NCBI GenBank assembly: GCA_019054805.1
Contig: JAHQIY010000005.1
Coordinates: 5,563,501-5,627,500, forward strand
DNA: 64,000 nucleotides
Direction of reading: 5' to 3'
From: Brachionus manjavacas
Taxonomy: Eukaryota > Rotifera > Eurotatoria > Ploima > Brachionidae
Shown: positions 1 through 11,868 of the stretch, piece after piece
How the letters are laid out: the number at the start of each line of letters is the position of its first letter
Position numbering within the stretch: position 1 is the first letter of the stretch
Notes under the pieces: model-generated
Told to the model about the DNA's origin: nothing
Seen by the model: the letters and a program-made list of their open reading frames with translations, nothing else
The model's database searches: none
Translations under genes and position numbers: made by a program

Positions 1-1235
1 TAATAAAAAAAAAAGTCTACTGTCTATATTTTGACATTTCTAAAGCTTTTGATCGAGTTTGAATTGATGGACTAATTTATAAGTTAATTAAAATAAATCT
101 ACCTCCTTATCTTATTGATTGGATAAGATCGTTTTTGCATTTAAGATCCTTTAGAGTAAAAGTAAATGGTCATTTAAGTGATCAATACCCTATTAATGCA
201 GGAGTTCCACAAGGATCGGTAATTAGTCCACTTCTTTTAAGCATTTTTATAAATGACATACCAAAAAGAAACAAAACAAATTTCCGATACTCTCTTCTTT
301 TTGCAGATGATTTGGCTACTTTTTTAATTTTTAAAAAGACAGGAAATCTTGAAAAAATGATTAATAAGTACTTAAAAGAAGTTGAAAGATGGCTTTTCAA
401 ATGGAAAATGAAAATTTCTACCGAAAAGTCATGTTACATGATCTTTGAGAAAATAACTAAATTTAAAATAAATCTTAACCTTAAAATTAATGACAGCAAC
501 TTAAATAACGAGGAAAAAGGGAAATTTCTAGGTATCACGTTAGACTCAAAACTTAAATTTGGTCCAATGGTGGATGAAATGAAAGAGCGCTGTAATTCAA
601 GACTTAATATAATAAAATATCTTTCAAATAGGAAATAGGGTCTAACACCAAAAACATTAGTTAATCTTTACAAATCCTTGATTTGATCAATCTGGGATTA
701 TTCTTTTCCTAGTTTAAATTCATTCTCAGAAACGAACATAAAAAAAAAACAAGTTTTTCAAAATTCAGCAGTTCGACCTCTTTTGAAGCTGAAATATGAT
801 ACACCCTCAAATATTATGCACCAAGAGGCCTTCAACAAACTTAAACTACTAACAGTTACGAATCGACTTTTTGAGTTGAGTGAGATGTCAGGGCAGGATT
901 GAGTCATTCTGTTCCGCTGGTCGTCAGACTGGTAAAAGGATACAGAGAAGGTTTTCGAATCAAGATTTATCGAATATCCAACTCCATTGTGTAATTGCTA
1001 CCTTACTATTTCCTCCTTTTTTCCTGATTTTTAAAATATTTAAACATGTCTAACCTCTAAAATTAAAAATCAATTTATTACATATCTTTTCTTTTTTTTA
1101 ATTTCGTTTATTTTAATCCTTTTTATTTTATTTTTATTTTATTTTACAATACATTATTTACTTTTTTTTTTCTTTTTTTTTTAAACTCTCAAGGAGCCTT
1201 AGCTCGGTACAGATATACAAATAAATTAATAATGA
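1..1235 (+). pseudogene. Non-LTR retrotransposon (LINE) remnant: RT domain and 3' tail
   Basis: Reverse-transcriptase sequence enters from the left edge. A YFDISKAFDRV block near 25-60 is followed after an in-frame TGA by an open stretch at 135-638. That stretch holds the RT motifs GVPQGSVISPLLL (about 200-240) and YSLLFADDL (about 285-310), where FADD is the catalytic core. From about 640 the reading continues through stops and frameshifts into a C-terminal block (SAVRPLLKLKYDT, then FNKLKLLTVTNRLFELSE) and ends in a 3' tail GGAGCCTTAGCTCGGTACAG at about 1191 followed by AAATAAATTAAT. The same C-terminal block and tail recur elsewhere in the window, so this is a multicopy family. The copy is 5'-truncated by the window edge and inactive. 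Clade cannot be fixed by eye. Confidence 0.85.
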
Positions 1236-1249
1236 TAATCTATTATTAC

Positions 1250-1700
1250 GCTCTTAAATCCAGAATAGATGCAAGAAAACCAATAATGACTAAGGTTTTT
1301 CCCATTGATTTCTGCACCTAATCAATAGGTTGTTTTCAAAATAAAAATGAGGAAATTTTACCTCCTTGTTTGACGCCTTCAATTGAGTCAATTATACTAC
1401 TTACCTTATTTTGGTATTTGAGAACAATTTTTGAGATTTTGTAATATTTGTATAATAATCGCCATAATCCATCTGGGAATTTCTAGAATAGTCTTTCTCT
1501 CCAAAGATTATTGAACGCTTTACTTGCATCCAAAAAGACAACATGAAGTTTTAAGTAATTAATTGTCTCATTTAACAGAAAGTAAGCATGTCTACATGAA
1601 ATGTTTTTTTTTAATAACCAAATTGATCCCATTAATCTCGAGTCCAGTTGGTTTAGCGTTGTTCGCCAAATCTCTTTATTAGATATTAGAACCATTTCAT
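1250..1700 (-). pseudogene. Degraded LINE reverse-transcriptase fragment
   Basis: Read on the minus strand, 1695-1483 is open and contains STRHA-like and HVVFLDASKAFNNLWRERLF blocks typical of RT motif 2. It continues, with stops, into GVKQGGKISSFLF at about 1370, a decayed form of the GVxQGxxLSP motif. The element differs from the plus-strand LINE just left of it. The plus-strand reading frame over 1601-1783 is an antisense shadow. No intact ORF remains. Confidence 0.65.
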
Positions 1701-1799
1701 CCGCAAAGTGTATGTCTTCAAGCTTTGATGCTAATACCTATTGTAAAAACCTAGTACTGACAGTTTTTTCCTTCATGACATAATCAATCAGTATTAAGA

Positions 1800-2450
1800 A
1801 TACACTCTTTGAAGCTCTAAAATTTTCCTTTTAAGCCCACAAGGCCATAAGATCTTCATAAGCCCAAAAGGTTTCTCTGTTTATGCTATCAAAGGCTTTC
1901 TTGTCAATGAAGTAAGGATATAAGTGGCTATTTCATCCCAGACTTTGTTCAATGATATTCCTAATAGCAAATATTTGGTCTATGCACCCTACATCTCGTC
2001 TAAATCCTGCTTGTTTTTCTCTAAGTATAACAACTAAGCAATCTTCCCAGAATTATGCTGGAGATCGCCTTGCTTGCTATTTTACTCCTCGCCACTTATC
2101 TCAAATCATTTTGTTACCTTTCTGAGTGAGCTTGATTATGAGATCTTTTGACCATTCCTCTGGTATGGTTTCTTGCCGCCATTTCTTGCTGAAGAAGTCT
2201 TGCGATATCCCTATTGTGATCCTTCCGTCAGCTTTCTACATTTTTGCAATGACTCCATCAAAACCAGAGGCTAATCTGTCCTTCAAAGCCTTTACAGTAG
2301 CTTCTTTTTCTATTTCTTTTTGGCTAGGCTTTTTTGGGTCAATATCGAGGTCAGTGCTAGCTGGTTCAGGTTGTACAATTTCTTTAGGTTCTGGTCTATT
2401 TAGAACTTCTCTTAAGTGCTCAACCCATCTTTGTCTTATTTAAATTAGAT
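1800..2450 (-). pseudogene. Degraded LINE reverse-transcriptase fragment (RTE-like)
   Basis: Minus-strand translation from 2443 downward begins RQRWVEHLREVLNRPEP, then a SQKEIEKEATVKALKDRLASGFDGV block (the 'GxDGI' start of RT), then WRQETIPEEWSKDLIIKLTQKGN and, after stops, KQAGFRRDVGCIDQIFAIRNIIEQS and FIDKKAFDSINRETFW. The order and wording are those of the linker and RT domain of RTE-type or similar LINEs. Several in-frame stops and shifts show it is dead. The plus-strand ORF at 2126-2443 is the antisense image of this fragment. Confidence 0.75.
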
Positions 2451-2596
2451 TTTTATTGTAAAACAAACATTCATTAGGGATAGTAATCGTTTGTTCAGAT
2501 ATTTCAATAGAGACCGGTTTTGGAAAGAATATTAAAAACCTTTATATATTTATGTAATTGTTTTTGAATATGACTGTTAAAATTATAGATCATTTA

Positions 2597-2821
2597 CACT
2601 GATGTTCCGTTTTTTGTTTATTAAAACAATTTACGTATCAAATCTAAAATTTACCAGATCTAAAGTAAAATTAGATGAATTTACAACTTTTTACCTAAAT
2701 TGTGATAAAAACAAAAATTACCAAAAAAAATTAAGGGCTTTTGCGTCTTTTTTGTTTTTTTTAGTGTTTTAGGAACTTGATTTTTTTAAAAGAAGTTTTT
2801 ACAAAAATCGGAACATCACTG
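2597..2821. mobile_element. Short inverted-repeat element (MITE-like), 225 bp
   Basis: The left end CACTGATGTTCCGTTTTTTG at 2597 and the right end, read on the other strand from 2821 as CAGTGATGTTCCGATTTTTG, match at all but two positions. The interior is AT-rich and non-coding. The size and paired ends are those of a non-autonomous DNA transposon, perhaps Tc1/mariner-like. Target-site duplication is unclear. It lies just 3' of the ChAT gene; the remaining sequence of 2451-3008 shows nothing else. Confidence 0.55.
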
Positions 2822-3008
2822 TTATTCAATATATTCGGTTTCTTGGAATAAAAAATAAGTTTAAAAATAATTTTGAAAATTCAAACTTTTATTAAAAATA
2901 TAATTTGGGCTTTGTACAATTTGATATGTCTAATTTGGTCAAGAAAAAAAAGTGAAAAAAAAATGCATAGAAAATATCTAAACAGCGTCTCTAAAAATTT
3001 TGATTTTA

Positions 3009-6000
3009 CTAATTTAAAAACTCCGAACATAAATCATAAATTTCCACAAGACATTTTTCTAACGACTCAGCAAAAAGTATGCTACTTGTAATCGAACATG
3101 AATTAAATGAAGATATGGCAAACAAAATATAATTAGATTTGGGATTATAAGCACAACCATAGCCGTCATGCACAACTGGTCCGTAACACATGAATGATCC
3201 ATCCATTGTAGTGGGAATCTTTGAAATTTTATATACATTTAATTTAGGAAAAAAATTAATTTATACTTGACTTGTTGATAGTGAAAAATGATTGCTTATC
3301 TCAAACGACTCGTCAGTAAAGAGATTCGGCATGCCATAGCCGTTTTCAATGGCAATCTGTTTTAAAGCCAATAAATGACAATCCATGCCATTACCAAGAA
3401 TATTCTAAAAAATTTTAAATTTCTAAATCTGCCATTTTAAATTTTCAAATAAGTCATACATCAATCATTAGATCTGTCTGGTACTGCACAGCTTTTCGAA
3501 ATAATTCATATTTTTCTTTATTCTTGAAAAAATTTAATAAAAAAAAATAAAAATTTTATTTAAAATTACACTGAATGGTGAGTTTGGTTGCATTGATTTA
3601 ATCCAAGCAAGAGCCTCACAAGAGTTTGCTCTTATATTGTCCACTCGACCATGACAAAATCTTCTAGTCGAAGCACTTTCATAAGTAGATACTAACCGAC
3701 AGTGCATTCTTTGATTGTTTATTAAGTTTTTTTAATTTATCGAGATATTAAATACCTGTAGTAGGCGAACTGAAGTGATACCTGAATAAAGCTATCAGGA
3801 CTTGTTTTAATCTTTTTGGGAAAATCTCGTCCGAATTTTTCAAATTTGCTAACATAAAGATCCAAGTCATCTATTCGTCTAGGAAAAAAAATTGAATGAT
3901 TTCAATTAAGAAAAAAATTTACCTGTCGAAATTGTATTTAGCTTCTTGTATTTGGGTTGATATTGGCTCTGATATTAACCATCTTAATTTCCGTGGAACA
4001 GGCAGCTCACAAATAGATGGCATTCGATAGAATTTTTGCTTACGCTTTTCTTCACTTTTAAATTTTATTTGAGTAAAAATTAAATAGCAGATTTTTAACT
4101 TTTTAATATAATTTTGAAAATTTTATTTTAAAAATTCAAGAATTTGTTGATTTATAAAATAAACTTACTGTTAATTCAAAATAACTATCTTTTATTAATG
4201 CAATTATTAATGAAAATTGTTTCGCAACGACGTTTTATTTTAAATTTTAATTCTGAACTTTGCTTATAATTATTCTCTTTAAAAGTAAATCTTGTTCTAA
4301 AAGTTAGAAATAAAAGAAAGATTGCGATGCAGATAATAATAATAGATCAAGTTCTATATGATAATTTTGTTTTTTTTTAAATTTTAAAATAAAAATACTC
4401 TGACGGAAATAAAATTTGAAATTAAATAGACAATTTTTGAAAATTTGAAAAAAATCCTTAACTTTAATTTTAAAAATTGTAATTAAACAAAATTTTATTT
4501 TCTAAAAGTTGAACCTTCTTCAAATGAGTGTACATTTTTAATCGATTATTATTTTAATCAATATTTCAACTTTTATTAATGAGTTAATTTTCGATGAAAA
4601 TATTTTCTTTGAAACTGAATTCTGAAAAGGCCGAATTCTTCAATTTTGGCCTTTTTTAGAAAACATATCTACCTAATAATAAAAACTCTGAAAACGTTTT
4701 CTAGTTCTTCTTCGTAAAGACATGTGTTTTGAAATGAAGCAAGAATAATAAAAATTGTAACTTTTTTTTTCTTTATTAAAATTTACTGAACTGAACTGGA
4801 ACGACCAAATTAAAAAAAGTAGTTTTATAGCTACACTAGAGAAAAATAGAAAGGTCTATTTCCGTAAAATATTAAAGCATTTACCAAAGACATTAAAACT
4901 TTAAGGAAAAGAGAAAATTAAATTTTTTTTATCTATCACTATTCAATTTAATAACCTAAGATCCAAAGTAATTATCTTTGTTTTTTCTTTTTAAAATTCA
5001 TTGAATTTTTTTAAATTGATTGTTTAATAATTATGACTTTTTTTACTCTTACATGTGTCAAATATTATTAAAATCTAAAAATAATTACATGTATCTGAAC
5101 AAATGTTCACTCAATTGAATAACTACAATTCCCTCAGCAGTTGAATGTTCATAGTTAAGGCCACACACGCCATCCTCAGATATAACAAACTGCATAGTCT
5201 TATCAAACCATCGATTTCCACTATTGTCCTCACTGGAACATCCATGCAGCATTTGAAAAGCATAGTCTCTCATTTGGAGAGTGCTGAGTTCGCTCGCATC
5301 ATCTGATATAATATTTTCTTTATTTGAATTGTGATTGACTTTTTTATCCAGACACACAATAAAAATGCACCTCTCGATCATATCAATACAATCTCTATTA
5401 GTAGAATCTGAGAAAATTTTTTTTATATATTTCAATTGTCATTTAATAATAATCACCTCTTAAAAGCTCCAATCTTGCTTTGGCCCAGTCATCTCTTGGC
5501 AATGATGTCAAAAACCCAACATCCGAAAATGCATTACTTGTATTTTCATCTTCTTCAGATAGTCTTTTTATTCGTTTTAGTTGATGATACAGCTGATCTT
5601 CGCTAAGCCTAGTAAAATTAACTATAACATCCAAAACAAACATCTAATTCAATTTAAAATTATTTTTTTCCTTATTAATTTAAAGCTCTAAAACCTGATT
5701 ACGACTGATAACAATGACATGTTCGGGTTCAGCCAGCAAACTGGTGTTGGAAATGACAAGTTTGTCTTTATCTACTCCTGGAACTCTATACGATGAAAAC
5801 AAGCGATAATACTGCTCCATACAAAGTGGCTGACCTTTTTCCCGCCATGAACATCTATCTACCGGAATTTTTTTCCTTAGAAAAAATTTATCAAAAATAG
5901 ATTTTTTTTTAAATTTTATTTACTGATCAATAACAAATTTATAATCCATGATGCCAGATATTAGTCTAGCAGCAAACTTTAACTGATCGTCTTCATCGTT

Positions 6001-6475
6001 GAAATTTTCTTTGGGAAAAATCATTCCTGGGTTTGAGTTAATTGGCAATGGCAGTTTGTTAAATAAGTACATGTCCTCCAGCCACCAGTCGTAGACCCAA
6101 TTTTCTTTAATTTCTGACTCTTTGATTAATATTTCTTGGAGCTTTTCTCCAATTCCTCCATCGGCAATAAATTCTCGAACTATTTTTTCGGTCCGATCAT
6201 AGACTTCTTGACTGAGAATTGGCATCAAACAACGAAGATATTTTTCAAGAGTGTGCCTTAGATCAGGAACAGGCAGTTTTGGTAATGGTTGCTTCAAAAT
6301 GATAAAATGATGATTAAAGAAAATGAAAAAATAAGAATTTTTATACAGTGACGTCCCATTTAGCATAGTCTGGGTCTTCTCGTTGTTTTTTGAGAAGATT
6401 TTCGATGTATTTTATGAGACAATGACTCTTATTAGCCTCTAATATCATTGATCTCCTTGTAACTACACTATTCAT
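3009..6475 (-). CDS. ChAT: Choline O-acetyltransferase (11 coding exons)
   Basis: Transfers acetyl from acetyl-CoA to choline to make acetylcholine in the cytosol of cholinergic neurons. Exons: 6475-6353, 6291-5924, 5875-5695, 5643-5457, 5407-5089, 4054-3923, 3878-3756, 3708-3570, 3522-3460, 3404-3267, 3218-3009. All junctions are GT-AG and phase-consistent, giving 660 aa. Family landmarks in order: [62 protein letters not shown] with the predicted catalytic His at about residue 374; [26 protein letters not shown] (about 587-591); [11 protein letters not shown]; and a C-terminal DLCSEFL. Length is normal for the family. Intron 5 is 1034 bp; the others are short. The start at 6475 is the first ATG before the LPKLPVP exon; an upstream exon cannot be excluded. 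It lies downstream of VAChT on the same strand. Confidence 0.95.
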
Positions 6476-9400
6476 TGTTATTTTAAGCAAAAGTTAATTT
6501 TCTTTTAGAATATTAAATCATTCTAAATATTTTAGAAAGTTTTAGATTTTTTTAAAATATTTTTTTGAATAAATATTTAAAAATAATTGTAATAGAATTT
6601 ATTAAAAATTGTGAAATGTTAAGGACAATTTTTTAATTTTTGAAAAAATTTACCTATTTTTCACAGAAAAAAATTAAATTTCTAAAAAGTTTTTTCATGT
6701 TAAAATATATTGATCGAAATACTATATTTTTTTATTATCTCTTTTAAATTAAATACTTTTTTTGAAGCAAAAAATCTCTTTACTAGTTAAATCAAGTATT
6801 GCAATAATATTAGAAGTTTTTTATTTAAAATACTGGGTTTTATGAAATTAAAAACAAAAGAACAGAACAAAGTGTGAAAATCTAAATAACTTTTTTCTTG
6901 ATTAGAAGTTTAATACTAGAAGATCCAAGAAGCTTTTAGAGTTTTCAGTATTTAAAGTTAAATTAAATAAAAACCCAGCAAAGAATGATCGATTTTTTTT
7001 ATCCGCTAATTAAATGTCAAAAAAGTGTTATAAATTTTTGAAAAGATTTAATTATTTTAAAAATTGAACAGCATTAAAGAAAATTGACATTATGATCCAT
7101 CAAGTTTTTTTGACTTTTCAAACATTTTGTAATGTTTTTCACTAATTTTGTCCTTAGAATTAGTAATTTTTGAAATATTTGAATTAATTTGTTATTTTAC
7201 TTTTCATAATAACAAAGAATTGTATAATTACAGATAAATAGGTAGCCATAAAATCTTTTTGAAAAAGTTTTGAAGACTTTCGGGGTCTTAATGGTTAAAA
7301 TAATTATATCTTCTAGTTTAAAAAAATAGAATTCAAAAAATTCAAAGAAAATAAATTAATGGGTCTAGCAAAGGTCTTAAATTTTATTTTCATTTTAATG
7401 AATGCAAATGTCAATTTTACACCTTTTTTAATTGTAAATACCTTAAGGAAGTTCTATTAGGCTTTTACATAATTTATTCTATTTTGTTCATTTAACTAAA
7501 ATCTATAAGATAAAACAAAATTATCAATATTTAAGAAGAGATTCTTGGTAAATTAGCCTTTTAAAAATGCATTATTTTGAGTTTGGTCCTTCCGGTGTTA
7601 AATAAATTACAGCGAAACAAAGTTATATTTTATATTTAAAAATATCATAATATTGATTAAGTATTAATTTTTACTTCTGTTTAAAACCTTTATTATTTTT
7701 TGCGATTAAATGAATTTAATATTTGATAAAAAATGTAATTAAGACTAAATTAAATATAAATCCAATATTTTTAACTAACTTACTCTTTTTTTAAGCTTAT
7801 TATGTTTAACTATTTTTACGAAAAAAAACAAATTATCTTTAAGTTTAATTTACTTAAATTTTGGTAAAAAATATTAAATTCCAATGATCATGTCATTTCT
7901 GAAAATAGAGTGCAAAATTTTTGATCAAATTTTCTTTTTTTGTTTCATTTGCGGAAAAAGTTATGGCTCACTAGACCAAAAATTATAACTTTTTTTCTTG
8001 TTCATATATTGAAGTTTTTAATGAAAATTAATTTTATTAAACGCTTTTCACGTGATTACTAAAAGTTATCTAAAAGTTGGTAATCATTTAAGTGAAAATT
8101 TTTAACGACATAAAGATGCTTCGAATTTTTTACTTTATTTAATTTTTTTATTCAATTGAAAAATTGCACTTTGAAATCGAATTATCAGAGGAACTGGAAA
8201 ACAAAAAAATTTGGATCCAAAATTTTTTTTTCAAACATTTTTGAAGCACCTAATACATTTATAGATTAAAAAAAAATTTGTATTCAAATTTAGTGAAAAT
8301 TTAAACAATTAAAAAAAGTATGATGACAAATGATTTTACTCATGGACTATTTATTAAGCTGATCGAAAAATATAAATTACAATAAAATAACTTTATTAAT
8401 TAATTACATTTATTTTTTTTTGAAATCATTTGCATTCTTCCAAAATTTTGGCAAAAAATTGAACAGAATAACTCAATCCTCCTCTTATATATCTCTCACT
8501 CAACTGAAAAAGTCTATTCGAGACTGTTCCAAGTTTGAGTCTTTAATTATTTAAATGAATTTAATTGAATAGACGAAACTGTTTAATTTAGAATTACTTT
8601 TATTCTTTTAAAAAAACATTTTTTGAATGATTTTATTAAAGGGAACGAATAATCTAAAATAAATTCAACCATAAATTTATAAAGGTTTTCCTCATGTGTT
8701 ATAATTTAGAACCCAGTCGAAAAATACAATAGTATGATAGAAAGTTACATTTATTCCTATACGTAGCAATAAGGGCGATTTATAAATTTTATTATAATTG
8801 TTATGAACGGATGATCCCAAAAAAAAATGATTCTTAAGAATACAACAAAAAACTTTTTTTTCCGAAAAATATTTAAGTAAGCTTCACCGTAATCGTAAGC
8901 TCACCAATTAGGCTAGGGACAAATTTTTTCTAAAAAAAAAATTTTCTACAAATCGTTTCTGTAAATAAAAATAATTTTTTATTACTAAAATAAATTTACT
9001 TTATAAAAATGCTTTATTTGGAAAGCGAATCCAATAGGAGTTTTAATTAAAGAATGGACACCTAAGCAATGGCTAGATAAAGATAAATACAAAATATAAT
9101 GATTTTTTCGAACTAAAAAAATTGATAAAGTATTTTTTAAATAAAAGTATAGTTGACTTCCAAATGGTAATTACATTATTTTCCTTTTACATCTTTTAGT
9201 TTGTGATATTAATTACAAAAGATTAGCTTAACTATTTGTGTCTAAAAAATTGAAACATATTCTTGGATGAGTTTATGGTTTGGTATTTCGATTCTTAGCC
9301 ATTATTTGAATAAAAAAGAGGAGTCGAAAGACAGCAAAGCTTGACGAAGTGCCTCCAAAGATAAATCAGGCAATTGTTTATCCAGAAAGATATATACCAA

Positions 9401-10188
9401 TAGTTTAAAATTTAACTTATCAAATTTAATGGATATTCAAAATTAAAATAGATTTTATATGGTGGCTTAAAAAATTCTAGGGTGAATTTTTAATTTCCTT
9501 TCTTAATAAAAAATGAAAATTACTAATAATTACACTTCTTCTTTCCAGAAAATCATAAATACTTCTTTAGTAAAGTAACTTTTTTTTTTAATTTTAAATG
9601 GCTCTATTTTTACCAAAGAAATAAAATAATTTTTTTTTCAATCTTCGACAAAATAAATTGTATTTAACTAGCAAAAAAATTGCTATTTGAACCTAACAGA
9701 ATATCGTTTCCAACATCCAATTTTCTCATTAAATTTAATTTATGTCTCCTTAAATTTCAGAGTTATTAATTTTAAACAAATTTTGACATTGTTAAAAAAT
9801 TGAACAAACAAAATTTTCAACTTATCAAAAAAAACTTAAGTTAAATATTAGATTTTTCTAAAAATTTAAAATCAGCACAGCTAACAAACATTTAGCTTTT
9901 CAAACAAACTTTTTTCAAGTATTTCACTACTTGCTTTTTTTGTGAAAGATAATAAAAATTTGTAAAAAATAAATTATTATTTTTTATAACTGAAAAAAAA
10001 GGTTTGAAAAAATAAAATCTGAAACAAAACTTGACTGATCTAGATTTAGGCAAAAAATCCTCAATTTCAAATTATCGGACTCATCACCGCTTTTTATCGA
10101 TTTTAAAATATAAATTAAAAAAATTTTATTAACAAAAAACAATAAAATCATTCAGATGAAATAATATTGCGTCACATAAAACCCATTT
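6476..10188. other. AT-rich spacer between VAChT and ChAT coding regions
   Basis: About 3.7 kb with no credible ORF. If the locus is organised as in other animals, part of it is ChAT intron 1 and VAChT 3' UTR. The only recognisable content is a LINE 3' fragment near 8460-8545. Confidence 0.7.
8458..8545 (-). pseudogene. LINE 3'-end fragment in the cholinergic locus
   Basis: On the minus strand, 8545 to 8458 reads approximately LKLGTVSNRLFQLSERYIRGGLSYSV, matching the C-terminal block of the LINE copies at about 820-920 and 45340-45430 (FNKLKLLTVSNQLFELSERY). It is a short relic with no tail motif seen. Confidence 0.6.
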
Positions 10189-11838
10189 CTAATAATCATC
10201 CTCTTCCATGTTGTCTATCAAATTATTAGTATCCTTAAAAGGGTTCTTCGAGGCTTTTTTTGGATATTTGGGCATGTTTTGAAATTTAGCCGATTCCGGC
10301 CTATTGATTTGAATAGATTGATTCGGGTAAATGTTATGATAGCTCATTCCGGTATCTATTGCCGAGTACTCATCTGACTGTGAGCATTCTTGTTCCTCGT
10401 TTTCAAATTTCTTAAAACCAGAAGCCCTACTTTGACCATTGCTTATTGCACTCAGCTCATTGCCTTCCAAAGGCTTAAATTCATAGAAAGACCTCAAAAA
10501 ATAAATAACAGGTGCGTACAAAACATTGCTGAGGAATATGCCGACATTTAATGCTGTAAATCCGAACAGGTAAATAATATTTCCGGCTAGAATGGGCCCA
10601 ATGGCAAACGCCAATGAGTATGATATATCAGCGATTGCATAAATGCTGCCGTATACTGACGTGTGACGCACGTCAACCAGATAAGCAAGAGTGGGCAAGA
10701 TAGCTGTGTCGACCAGAGCAATACCGAAGCAAATGCCCGAAATAGGGATCATGATGGTGAGAAAATTGGTGCAAAACGGTATCATGAGACAGGAAGCGCC
10801 TTCAAGAGCTAAACCGCCAGCGGCCAACAACCATTGGTACTGTGGAAAGTTTTTGTTGACCCAGATGGTGAACAATACACCAAGGAGATGGGGAATAAAG
10901 CCCGGCAACCACACCGATCCGATCTGGGACTCGGTTGCATTCATGCTGTTTCTCATCCAGACGGCTATTGTGGGTTCCAAAAATGCCAGTGAAATATTGG
11001 CCACAACCAATGCGCCAGCGCATACTAAAATGTACGGATCCTGGAAAAGCTTCCATATAGGAGTGCCCTTCGGCTTATACTCATTTTGTTCCATATCCAA
11101 GGCCATTTTATGCGGTCTCATCACCAACAAAAGCATGCAACCATCTATCAGAGCCAAAAATGCCAACACAATAAATGGAACATTTATGCCAAGATATTCA
11201 TAGAGCACTCCTCCAAATGGTGGAGCCACCAAACTTCCAAAGCTAATGAACGCCAAGGCTATGCCCAAAGCCCTGGAGCGCTCGTTTTCTTCGACAAAAC
11301 GGTCGGCAATCATCGCCAGACCGCTAGTGTCCGCAAACGCACTACCCACCCCTTGCAAACTTCTGGCCAAAAACAAAGCAGTGTAGGAACCAGCAAACGA
11401 AAATGTGACTGTGGAAAAAAATATGATGGTCAAGCCAATAAACATTGGCAAGTCGTACCCAACTCGGTCTATAAAAGCTCCGCTAAATGGACTGACCAGC
11501 AATTGTACCATTGCTTTGGAGGCAAACAGAAAGCCGATGGCAATGTCCTCGGTGTCGCCAGTGGCCGAGTCTGGTGTAGAGGTAGTTGTAGCCAGGGATT
11601 CATTGGATGGGCTTCGAGTGGTCAAACTGCGCAGGGTGTCTGTCACGGCCATGTTCATTTTGTGCAAGTACTCGGGTATGATTGGCACTATGACCATGTA
11701 GAGCATGTTGTCGAGCAGCAGAGCTATGCACACTATGATCAGAACCAGGTTTCTCTGACGCTTGGGCTCGCGTATGCGATCATTGAACTCTTTGCCTATC
11801 TGAGCCAAATCTTTGTTTATGCCGGGAATAACAGGCAT
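10189..11838 (-). CDS. VAChT: Vesicular acetylcholine transporter (intronless CDS)
   Basis: A proton antiporter of the SLC18 branch of the major facilitator superfamily that loads acetylcholine into synaptic vesicles. The 549-aa ORF is uninterrupted. Landmarks: EPKRQRNLVLIIVCIALLLD at 24-43 with the TM1 aspartate (D43) and LYMVIVPIIP; a Ser/Thr-rich lumenal loop at about 60-98; FASKAMVQLL; SLQGVGSAFADTSGLAMIAD (160-179); ERSRALGIALAFISFGSLVA; LDPYI-type and AFLEPTIAVWM blocks; LVDTAILPTL with D377; DVRHTSVYGSIYAIADISYS with D404. About twelve hydrophobic segments are followed by an acidic tail ending EEDDY. Just upstream, TTTTGTTTTGTTTAG (to about 11868) looks like a splice acceptor, consistent with a leader exon shared with ChAT as in the unc-17/cha-1 locus. 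DrVMAT-type paralogues are the alternative, but the VAChT wording is closer. Confidence 0.95.
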   Translation of the reverse strand: MPVIPGINKDLAQIGKEFNDRIREPKRQRNLVLIIVCIALLLDNMLYMVIVPIIPEYLHKMNMAVTDTLRSLTTRSPSNESLATTTSTPDSATGDTEDIAIGFLFASKAMVQLLVSPFSGAFIDRVGYDLPMFIGLTIIFFSTVTFSFAGSYTALFLARSLQGVGSAFADTSGLAMIADRFVEENERSRALGIALAFISFGSLVAPPFGGVLYEYLGINVPFIVLAFLALIDGCMLLLVMRPHKMALDMEQNEYKPKGTPIWKLFQDPYILVCAGALVVANISLAFLEPTIAVWMRNSMNATESQIGSVWLPGFIPHLLGVLFTIWVNKNFPQYQWLLAAGGLALEGASCLMIPFCTNFLTIMIPISGICFGIALVDTAILPTLAYLVDVRHTSVYGSIYAIADISYSLAFAIGPILAGNIIYLFGFTALNVGIFLSNVLYAPVIYFLRSFYEFKPLEGNELSAISNGQSRASGFKKFENEEQECSQSDEYSAIDTGMSYHNIYPNQSIQINRPESAKFQNMPKYPKKASKNPFKDTNNLIDNMEEDDY

Positions 11839-11868
11839 TTTTCTCTACTCTTTTTTTTTTATTTTATC

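Noticed and set aside
1601..2443. Plus-strand frames at 1601-1783 and 2126-2443
   Set aside because: Both are antisense to minus-strand RT remnants with clear motif order.
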